Below, piece after piece: positions 57,627-64,000 of a stretch of 64,000 bases of DNA. Within the stretch, counting starts at the first letter, position 1. Every line of letters starts with the position of its first letter. A program made the translations under genes and the position numbers. Source of the stretch: an uncultured Bacteroidales bacterium (GTDB taxonomy: Bacteria; Bacteroidota; Bacteroidia; Bacteroidales; Paludibacteraceae); NCBI GenBank assembly GCA_934667275.1, contig CAKULK010000002.1:186001-250000 (forward strand), read 5' to 3'. The notes beneath the pieces are model-generated. The model was not told the origin of the DNA, did no database searches, and saw only the letters and a list, made by a program, of their open reading frames with translations.

Positions 57627-58748
57627 ATGAAATTCAATGTATCGAGTACGAAGTTGTTTGCACAGTTGCAAGCAGTGAGCCGTGTGATTGCCAACAAGAA
57701 TAGTTTGCAGATACTGGAAGATGTGTTGTTTGACCTGCAGGGGGAACAACTGACCCTCACGGCGTCTGATGGAGAAACCACTATTCGTACCTCGCTTGCG
57801 GTGGAGAATCCGCAAGGTGAGGGCAAGGTGGCATTTGGTGCAAAACTGCTGTTGGATACCCTCAAAGAATTCCCTGAGCAGCCGCTTACTTTCTTGATTG
57901 ATGACCAGAATTTCGGATTGAATATCACCAGTGCCAATGGTACCTATAGTTTTGTGGGTGCTAATGGGCAAGAGTATCCGGAAATGCCGGTCGAAGAGGG
58001 TGAGAATACGCTCACGATGCCTGCTAATGTGTTGCTCGATGCTATCAACAAGACTATCTTCTGCACCGCCGACGACGAGTTGCGTCCTGTGATGAATGGT
58101 ATTTTCTTCGACCTCGCAGAGGACAAGGTGACTTTGGTTGCTACTGACGCACACCGCTTGGTACGATATACAAACACCGGCATTCATGTGCCGCAGGCAA
58201 CCAGTTTCATACTGCCCAAGAAGCCTGCGATGTTGCTTCGTCAGGTGCTGGCAAAGGAGACTGAGGACGTGGAGATTAACTTCGGGCAGAAGAACGCCAA
58301 GTTCGCTTTTGGGCAAACGGTAATTGTATGTCGCCAAATCGAAGGTCGTTTCCCCAACTACAATGCCGTCATTCCGCAGAACAACCAGAACAAGGTTATT
58401 GTTGACCGTCAGACCATTGTGAACGCCTGCAAGCGTGTGGCTGTCTTTGCTAATACGGGTACTTCTCTTTTGAAATTGGCACTTAGCGAGAACCAAATCA
58501 AGATTTCCGCGCAGGACATCGACTTCTCCACATCTGCCGAAGAGACTATTGCCTGCGACTACAACGGAATGCCCATGGCTATTGGATTCAAAGCACCGTT
58601 CCTGATTGAAATTTTGTCGTCCATCGCCTCGCAAGATGTGATATTGGAGTTGGCAGACCCCGCTCGTGCCGGACTTATCCTGCCCGCTGAGAACGAGGAG
58701 AATCAGGAGTTGCTGATATTGTTGATGCCGATGTTGCTCAACGAATGA
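57627..58748 (+). CDS. dnaN: DNA polymerase III beta clamp
   Basis: 373 residues. Three clamp domains: MKFNVSSTKLFAQLQAVSRV to LTASDGETTIRT, then FVGANGQEYPEMP, VLLDAINKTIFCTADDELRP and VTLVATDAHRLVRY, and the C-terminal ILLMPMLLNE, which is part of the binding pocket for polymerases. It is followed by an exonuclease gene after 16 nt. Confidence 0.97.
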   Translation: MKFNVSSTKLFAQLQAVSRVIANKNSLQILEDVLFDLQGEQLTLTASDGETTIRTSLAVENPQGEGKVAFGAKLLLDTLKEFPEQPLTFLIDDQNFGLNITSANGTYSFVGANGQEYPEMPVEEGENTLTMPANVLLDAINKTIFCTADDELRPVMNGIFFDLAEDKVTLVATDAHRLVRYTNTGIHVPQATSFILPKKPAMLLRQVLAKETEDVEINFGQKNAKFAFGQTVIVCRQIEGRFPNYNAVIPQNNQNKVIVDRQTIVNACKRVAVFANTGTSLLKLALSENQIKISAQDIDFSTSAEETIACDYNGMPMAIGFKAPFLIEILSSIASQDVILELADPARAGLILPAENEENQELLILLMPMLLNE

Positions 58749-58764
58749 TACGCTAACATCTGAC

Positions 58765-59556
58765 ATGAAACTGCAACTAACTAAACCTCTGGTTTTCTTC
58801 GACTTGGAGACCACAGGGCTCAATATCGGCACTGATCGTATTGTGGAGTTAAGTTACTATAAGGTCTTCCCCAACGGCACGTCCGAGGGGAAGACTTTCC
58901 GCGTAAAGCCCACTCATATTGTCAACGGCGAGGAGGTGCAGATGCACATCCCTGACGAGGCGTCATCGGTGCACGGCATCCACGACGAGGACCTCGTCGA
59001 CTGCCCCACTTTCAAGCAGATTGCCGCACAGGTGGCTGAAGTGCTGACGGGGTCGGACCTCGCGGGTTACAACTCCAACCACTTCGACCTACCCCTGCTG
59101 GCAGAGGAGATGATGCGCGCGGGCGTGAATATCGACCTCAAGCGCATGAAGATGGTGGACGTTTTCACTATCTTCCAGAAGCAGGAGCCCCGCAACCTCG
59201 TGGCAGCATACCGTTTCTATTGCGGCAAGGACCTCACGGACGCCCACTCGGCGAATGCCGACACTATGGCTACTTACGAGGTGCTGATGGCGCAGTTGGA
59301 GAAGTACGATTTGCCGACAAAGGTGGACGAACTGGCTGCCTACACGGCAGGAAACGTGCGTTTCGCCGACTTCGCAGGGCGTATTGCTTACGACAACGAG
59401 GGCGTCGAAATCTTCAATTTCGGCAAATACAAAGGGCAGCGCGTGGCAGACGTCTTCCGTCGCGACACGGGCTACTACGGCTGGATACAGCAGGGCGACT
59501 TCCCGCAGTACACAAAGAATGTCTTCCTGCGAATCTATCTGAGTTTAAGGAAATAG
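58765..59556 (+). CDS. DnaQ-like 3'-5' exonuclease with DUF3820 domain
   Basis: 263 residues. DEDDh exonuclease domain: FFDLETTGLNIGTDRIVELS (first D and E), LAGYNSNHFDLPLL (second D), AHSANADTMATYEV (His and last Asp). The C-terminal 70 residues carry a DUF3820 module (FNFGKYKGQRVADVFRRDTG, YYGWIQQGDFPQYTK). The association with dnaN suggests a proofreading or repair function; which polymerase it serves is not known. Confidence 0.9.
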   Translation: MKLQLTKPLVFFDLETTGLNIGTDRIVELSYYKVFPNGTSEGKTFRVKPTHIVNGEEVQMHIPDEASSVHGIHDEDLVDCPTFKQIAAQVAEVLTGSDLAGYNSNHFDLPLLAEEMMRAGVNIDLKRMKMVDVFTIFQKQEPRNLVAAYRFYCGKDLTDAHSANADTMATYEVLMAQLEKYDLPTKVDELAAYTAGNVRFADFAGRIAYDNEGVEIFNFGKYKGQRVADVFRRDTGYYGWIQQGDFPQYTKNVFLRIYLSLRK

Positions 59557-59563
59557 TATATTG

Positions 59564-60349
59564 ATGGATAAGGCAAAACTCACCATCTTAGGTTGCGGCA
59601 GTGCGATGCCCACGTTTCAGAACTCCCCCACGGGGCAGATTCTGGAGATTTGCGGGCGGTCGTACCTCATCGATTGTGGCGAAGGCATCCAACTGACAAT
59701 GAGGCAGTTGGGCGTGCGCACGGGGCGCCTGTACTCGGTGCTTATTTCGCACTTGCACGGCGACCATTGTTTCGGCTTGATAGGACTGATTTCCACGCTG
59801 GGCATGTTCCGCCGCACGCAACCCCTGCACATCTACGCGCACCCCGACTTGGAGAAACTCCTGCGCCCGTGGCTCACTTACCACTGCGCCGACCTCACCT
59901 ATGAGGTGATTTTCCACCCCCTGCACCCGCGCAAACAGGAGGTTATCATCGACGACCGCACACTCACTGTCGAGACCATCCCGCTGCGGCACAAGGTGCC
60001 CACATGCGGCTTCCTCTTTACTGAGCATCACCGCGACGAGGAGCCCCGCAAGCGGTACGCCTATTGCTCCGACACCATGTACCGCGAGAAAATCACGGAG
60101 CAGATACATGGTGTGGACCTCTTGTTTCACGAGTCCACCTACACCGAGGAGTATGCCGACAAGTGCAAACTGACCATGCACTCCACCGCCAAGCAGGCGG
60201 CGCAGATTGCCCGCAAAGCCGAGGCAAATCAACTGATGATTGGGCACTACAGTGCCCGTGTGGACGACCATACGGAGTTTTTGCGCGAGGCGCAGGAAGT
60301 CTTCCCGAACACGATAATGGCAGAAGAGAAAAAGTCCTACTTCTTCTAA
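59564..60349 (+). CDS. rnz: Ribonuclease Z (metallo-beta-lactamase fold)
   Basis: 261 residues. It matures tRNA 3' ends by endonucleolytic cleavage. Metal-binding motif SHLHGDHCFGL; further ligands in YCSDTMYRE (Asp) and MIGHYSARVDD (His); GCGSAMPTFQNSPTGQILEI is the typical opening. Normal length. In an operon with dnaN and the exonuclease (7 nt gap). Confidence 0.93.
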   Translation: MDKAKLTILGCGSAMPTFQNSPTGQILEICGRSYLIDCGEGIQLTMRQLGVRTGRLYSVLISHLHGDHCFGLIGLISTLGMFRRTQPLHIYAHPDLEKLLRPWLTYHCADLTYEVIFHPLHPRKQEVIIDDRTLTVETIPLRHKVPTCGFLFTEHHRDEEPRKRYAYCSDTMYREKITEQIHGVDLLFHESTYTEEYADKCKLTMHSTAKQAAQIARKAEANQLMIGHYSARVDDHTEFLREAQEVFPNTIMAEEKKSYFF

Positions 60350-60444
60350 TCTCTGCGCCCCCGAAGGCAAGAGATAAAAGGGCGTTTGCCTTGCCAGACT
60401 CAATAATGAGTTAATTTTCAAATTTACAAATTTGCAAATTTTCT

Positions 60445-61800
60445 ATGAAGATAACTACCGAATATATATGTTCCAACTGCGGCGCGAAGGCACCTCAGAT
60501 GTTGGGGCGTTGCCCTGTGTGTGGCGAGTGGGGCACCTACGAGGAGTCCACGGTAGCCCCCGCGGCAGGCAACAAACGGGGTATCTCGCCCCGTGGCTCT
60601 GCGCAACCGCAACGTATTCAGGACATTACGGCTACCGAGGAGATGCGCATTGATATGCAGTCGGCGGAACTCAACCGCGTCTTGGGCGGCGGATTGGTCC
60701 CCGGCAGTCTCGTCTTGCTGGGTGGTGAGCCGGGCATAGGCAAGTCCACCTTGGCGTTGCAGGTGCTCATGCGCATGGGCGAGCGCAGGACGCTCTATGC
60801 CAGTGGCGAGGAGAGTGCCAAGCAACTGAAACTCCGTGCGGAACGCCTTGCCGGCAGTCCCGACAACCTCTACATCATGGCGGAGACCTCGCTCGAGCGA
60901 ATCCTTGACAGCGTCACCGACCTGCAGCCCGACTTGGTGGTGATAGACAGTATCCAAACCATTGGTACAGAGGCGATTGAAGCAAGTATCGGCAGTCTCA
61001 GCCAGGTACGTGAGTGCGCCGCGCGGATACTCCAGTACGCCAAAGAGAAGAATGTCCCCTTCATCATCGTGGGACATATCAACAAGGAAGGGTCACTTGC
61101 AGGACCCAAAGTCCTCGAGCATATCGTGGACACCGTCCTCCAGTTCGAGGGCGACCAGCATTACATCTACCGCATTCTCCGCGCCCAAAAGAACCGCTTC
61201 GGCAGCACCAGCGAACTGGGTATCTTCCAGATGCAGCAGGACGGACTGCGCGAAGTGACGAACCCCAGCGAACTGTTGCTTTCGGGTAACCGTGAAGGGC
61301 TGTCGGGTATCGCTATCGCTGCGGCAGTGGAGGGCGTCCGACCCCTGTTGATTGAGGTGCAGGCACTGGTGGCAAGCGCAGCCTACGGCACGCCCCAGCG
61401 CAGCAGCACGGGCTTCGACGGGCGACGACTGAACATGCTTTTGGCTGTCTTGGAGAAACGTGTAGGCTTCAAATTGTTGCAGAAAGACGTTTTCGTGAAC
61501 ATCGCAGGCGGTCTCCGTGTCAATGACCCCGCTATTGATTTGGCGGTCTTGGCGGCAGTCTTGTCGTCGAATATGGACGTGGCGCTGGATACCAACATCT
61601 GCCTCACGGGCGAGGTTGGGCTCTCGGGCGAGATACGTCCCGTAAACCGTATCGACCAGCGCATCAGGGAAGCCGAAAAACTCGGTTTCGAGCAAATCAT
61701 CATTCCCGCAGGTCAGAAGTACAACCCGCACAACCTTCGCATCCGCATCATCGAAGCCGCCCGCGTCTCCGACGCCTTCCGCCACCTGATACAAAAATAA
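60445..61800 (+). CDS. radA: DNA repair protein RadA
   Basis: 451 residues. It promotes branch migration in recombination. Zinc finger CSNCGAKAPQMLGRCPVCGE at the N-terminus, Walker A GGEPGIGKSTLALQV, KNRFG motif at about residue 249, and a C-terminal Lon-protease-like domain (ALVASAAYGTPQRSSTGFDG, CLTGEVGLSGEIRPVNRIDQ). It follows rnz after 95 nt without a clear own promoter. Confidence 0.97.
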   Translation: MKITTEYICSNCGAKAPQMLGRCPVCGEWGTYEESTVAPAAGNKRGISPRGSAQPQRIQDITATEEMRIDMQSAELNRVLGGGLVPGSLVLLGGEPGIGKSTLALQVLMRMGERRTLYASGEESAKQLKLRAERLAGSPDNLYIMAETSLERILDSVTDLQPDLVVIDSIQTIGTEAIEASIGSLSQVRECAARILQYAKEKNVPFIIVGHINKEGSLAGPKVLEHIVDTVLQFEGDQHYIYRILRAQKNRFGSTSELGIFQMQQDGLREVTNPSELLLSGNREGLSGIAIAAAVEGVRPLLIEVQALVASAAYGTPQRSSTGFDGRRLNMLLAVLEKRVGFKLLQKDVFVNIAGGLRVNDPAIDLAVLAAVLSSNMDVALDTNICLTGEVGLSGEIRPVNRIDQRIREAEKLGFEQIIIPAGQKYNPHNLRIRIIEAARVSDAFRHLIQK

Positions 61801-61801
61801 A

Positions 61802-61833
61802 TTTGCATATCTCGTGGAAAAGTTGTAACTTTG
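61802..61833 (+). promoter_or_regulatory. Promoter of the porG-like/uppS/bamA operon
   Basis: TTTG (61802-61805), 20 bp, TAACTTTG (61826-61833). It starts next to the radA stop codon. Confidence 0.7.
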
Positions 61834-61848
61834 CACGTTTCTATCGGC

Positions 61849-62559
61849 TTGAAGTTGAAGAGAGTAAGGAATATAATGGTGCTTAGTTTGTTGTTTCTCC
61901 CCTTGTCTGTGACGTGGGCGGACACGCGTATGTATCATTGTGAGGTGGGGCTGCAAGGCGGATGCGGCTATTATGTAGGCGATGCTACGCCGCATATCTT
62001 CATGAATCCTTTGGAGGTCTTTGGAGGTCAATTCCGTTATAAGTTCGACAAACGATGGGCACTGCAAGCCAAAGCGCAACGCCAGCGTATAACGTTTCGT
62101 GATAGTGATAACCGTTTGTATTACAATCCTTTGTGGCATGTGGATGTAACGGCGGAGTTTAATTTTTTCCGTTTTGGTCAGAGGGAATATGATGTGCGCG
62201 TCAAGCCCGTCACACCTTATATATTTATAGGTCTCGGGGTGAGTGTGTACAATAGCCAGGCCTCGCCGTGGGATGTGGACAAGTATCCGATGGTGGGTGC
62301 CAATGCATTGCGTGCGGGGGCGTATATCCCGCTTGGCATTGGCGTTAAGTGGAAATTTGCTGACCGTTGGCAACTGCAAGCCGCTTGGCAGCATCAGGTG
62401 TATCTGGCGGATAATATAGAGGGGGTGGTAGAGTGGAACAACCCGAATGCGCAGAATGGCAGTAACATTTTGAACAATGATTTGACATCAACGCTGACAC
62501 TTGGCATAGTTTTTGAGTTCGCAAAAGGGAAGAAAGTTTGTCGGCATTGTTTGTATTAG
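61849..62559 (+). CDS. PorG-like outer-membrane beta-barrel protein
   Basis: 236 residues if it starts with TTG at 61849, which gives a signal peptide with a basic n-region (KLKRVRNIMVLSLLFLPLSV); an ATG at 61876, 6 nt after AAGGA, is the alternative start. The mature part is amphipathic beta-rich (YHCEVGLQGGCGYYVGDATP, RYKFDKRWALQAKAQRQRIT, TLTLGIVFEFAKGK), the eight-strand type of barrel. Bacteroidota carry a PorG/DUF6089 gene at this site, next to uppS and bamA; PorG is a T9SS component. Function by homology only. Six nt separate the stop from the GTG at 62566; the uppS ATG is at 62572. Confidence 0.75.
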   Translation: MKLKRVRNIMVLSLLFLPLSVTWADTRMYHCEVGLQGGCGYYVGDATPHIFMNPLEVFGGQFRYKFDKRWALQAKAQRQRITFRDSDNRLYYNPLWHVDVTAEFNFFRFGQREYDVRVKPVTPYIFIGLGVSVYNSQASPWDVDKYPMVGANALRAGAYIPLGIGVKWKFADRWQLQAAWQHQVYLADNIEGVVEWNNPNAQNGSNILNNDLTSTLTLGIVFEFAKGKKVCRHCLY

Positions 62560-62571
62560 ACAAAAGTGCGT

Positions 62572-63312
62572 ATGGGATATAAGGAACAGATTCAGCAAGA
62601 TAGGATTCCGCGCCATATTGCTATCATTATGGATGGCAATGGCAGGTGGGCAAAACGCCGTGGGATGGCGCGGATGTTTGGTCACCGTCAGGGTGTGGAA
62701 ACGGTTCATCGCATCACGGAGGCGGCTGCGGAGTTGGGAATTGAGTATCTGACGCTCTACGCTTTCTCCACCGAGAATTGGAACCGCCCCAAAGAGGAGG
62801 TGGATGCACTGATGTCCCTGTTGGTGGACACCATCGCCAAAGAGACCCCCACACTGATGAAGAACAATGTCCGTCTGCTCACTATCGGCGACCTTAATCG
62901 TCTTCCTGCTGATGCGCGCGACAAGTTCCGCTCCTGTATGGCAGAAACAGCATCCAACACGGGGCTGCGGCTTGTTATCGCCCTCAGTTACAGCGCGCGT
63001 TGGGAACTGGTGCAGGCGGCGCGGCATATTGCGGAGGCGGTGCAGAACGGGACTATGCATATCGAGGACATCAGCGAAGAAACGGTCTCCGCCCATCTCA
63101 CCACGACGAATATTCCGGACCCCGACTTGCTTATCCGCACCAGTGGAGAATTGAGAATCAGCAATTTCCTGCTTTGGCAACTGGCATATTCCGAGTTGTA
63201 TTTCACGCCTTGCTTGTGGCCGGAGTTTACCAATGAAGAGTTTTACCATGCTATCGTGGATTATCAACATCGCGAGCGTAGATTTGGAATGACCAGTGAA
63301 CAGATACATTAA
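62572..63312 (+). CDS. uppS: Isoprenyl (undecaprenyl) diphosphate synthase
   Basis: 246 residues. It makes the C55 carrier lipid for peptidoglycan and O-antigen. IPRHIAIIMDGNGRWAKRRG (catalytic Asp), LTLYAFSTENWNRPKEEVD, RTSGELRISNFLLWQLAYSE are all intact. The start ATG 62572 is preferred to the GTG at 62566. The last 17 nt overlap the bamA gene. Confidence 0.97.
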   Translation: MGYKEQIQQDRIPRHIAIIMDGNGRWAKRRGMARMFGHRQGVETVHRITEAAAELGIEYLTLYAFSTENWNRPKEEVDALMSLLVDTIAKETPTLMKNNVRLLTIGDLNRLPADARDKFRSCMAETASNTGLRLVIALSYSARWELVQAARHIAEAVQNGTMHIEDISEETVSAHLTTTNIPDPDLLIRTSGELRISNFLLWQLAYSELYFTPCLWPEFTNEEFYHAIVDYQHRERRFGMTSEQIH

Positions 63313-64000
63313 TTTGATATTGCTCGCATGTCTCTGCTGCCTGCCTTTGGCGGCGCAGACGGATAGTGTGGCTGCATCCCTGCCCGATACTGCGGCGTTG
63401 CAGGCGTCTGTGCCTGCCATTGAATATACCATGCAGCGCAAAACCTATGAAATTGCGGACATCACCGTCACAGGAGCCGATAGTTACGAGGATTTTGTGC
63501 TTATCGGTTTCTCAGGATTAGCGGTAGGCGACAAGATTGAAGTGCCGGGCGACCAAATCACCAAGTCGCTCAGACGATTTTGGAAACAAGGGCTTTTCTC
63601 CGATGTCAAAATCAAAGCCACCAAGATTGAAGGCAACAAAATCTGGCTCGAGATAGCCCTCAAGCAACGCCCCCGTATCTCCGATGTGGCGTACAATGGC
63701 TTGAAAAAGAGTGAGAAAGAGGATGTCGAGGTCAAGGTCGGCATTCAGAAAGGCGGACAAATGACGCCCGACCTCGCCGACCGTGCACAGAAAGTCATAT
63801 CCAAATACCTTGCCGAGAAGGGTTTCTACCATGCCGACATAAAGGTGCTCCAATTCGAAGATAAAGACCACCCTGGCTATGTCAAAGTGGCTGTCAACGT
63901 GGACAAAAAGGCAAAAACGAAAGTCGGACATATCTATATCACGGGCAACGAGGCGCTGACTGACAACCAAATCAACCACGCCATGAAGAAGACCAACGAC
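63296..64000 (+). CDS. bamA: Outer-membrane assembly factor BamA (partial, 3' end missing)
   Basis: The frame starts with GTG at 63296 and runs to the right edge, 235 residues. Signal peptide (MNRYINLILLACLCCLPLAA). POTRA domains follow: ADITVTGADSYEDFVLIGFS, FWKQGLFSDVKIKATKIEGN, ISDVAYNGLKKSEKEDVEVK and YLAEKGFYHADIKVLQFEDK. BamA inserts beta-barrels, including PorG-like and T9SS components. It overlaps uppS by 17 nt, so translation is probably coupled. Confidence 0.93.
   Translation, partial: MNRYINLILLACLCCLPLAAQTDSVAASLPDTAALQASVPAIEYTMQRKTYEIADITVTGADSYEDFVLIGFSGLAVGDKIEVPGDQITKSLRRFWKQGLFSDVKIKATKIEGNKIWLEIALKQRPRISDVAYNGLKKSEKEDVEVKVGIQKGGQMTPDLADRAQKVISKYLAEKGFYHADIKVLQFEDKDHPGYVKVAVNVDKKAKTKVGHIYITGNEALTDNQINHAMKKTND

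Noticed and set aside
61093..62394. 433-codon minus-strand frame over radA and the porG-like gene
   Set aside because: Both sense genes are well supported; the antisense translation is low in hydrophobic cores and shows no motif.

Overview
This window is one contiguous piece of chromosome from a member of the Bacteroidota, most likely an uncultured Bacteroidales (Prevotella/Paludibacter-like). Four things point there: promoters of the form TTTG/TTG - 19-20 bp - TAnnTTTG in front of many genes; C-terminal sorting modules of the type IX secretion system (T9SS) on several surface proteins; the fused rpsL-to-rplQ ribosomal gene order; and the block PorG-like barrel / uppS / bamA. I see no complete mobile element, no CRISPR array and no rRNA. 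There is one tRNA, tRNA-Pro(CGG).

Layout. 1-3162 (minus): the start of a very long PorZ-like beta-propeller protein that runs off the left edge, preceded by rdgB. 3289-12478: envelope and surface genes, namely a DUF2147 protein, a TPR/PD40 protein, an S66 LD-carboxypeptidase coupled to a phosphoethanolamine transferase, a BspA-like leucine-rich protein, a T9SS cargo, a small lipoprotein and a PepSY membrane protein. 12487-21361 (minus): a tightly coupled three-gene operon with a low-complexity bitopic membrane protein, a 620-residue T9SS cargo and a 2017-residue T9SS cargo. 21362-22436: about 1 kb without genes, rich in hairpins and repeats. 22437-40993: the uninterrupted str/S10/spc/alpha ribosomal supercluster with fusA, secY, map, infA and rpoA, closed by a strong terminator. 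41206-45377: an accessory pair, an MmeI-like type IIL restriction-modification enzyme with an AT-rich (probably swapped) specificity part and a KAP-family P-loop NTPase. 45424-49179: two fused hydrolases facing each other (serine hydrolase-NamZ and SGNH-alpha/beta hydrolase). 49358-54650: topA, tRNA-Pro, a GH32 protein that has lost its nucleophile, and an AraC-type regulator. 54651-64000: murI, a second BspA-like protein followed by a 40-residue peptide gene, dnaN-exonuclease-rnz, radA, and porG-like/uppS/bamA (bamA runs off the right edge).

How the genes fit together. The surface side is organised around T9SS: a PorZ-like component, a PorG-like barrel, and at least five putative cargo proteins with recognisable C-terminal sorting modules. 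Cell-wall genes (S66 carboxypeptidase, glutamate racemase, NamZ fusion, UppS) and outer-membrane biogenesis (BamA, EptA-like transferase) are interspersed. The most unusual observations are the doubled PorZ-like architecture, the mosaic restriction enzyme with its KAP partner, the GH32 pseudo-enzyme that seems to depend on read-through from a tRNA, two families of 11-bp tandem repeats in intergenic DNA (one inside the spc operon), and a membrane protein ending in a PVGDG motif, a transmembrane helix and a basic tail upstream of the giant cargo genes.
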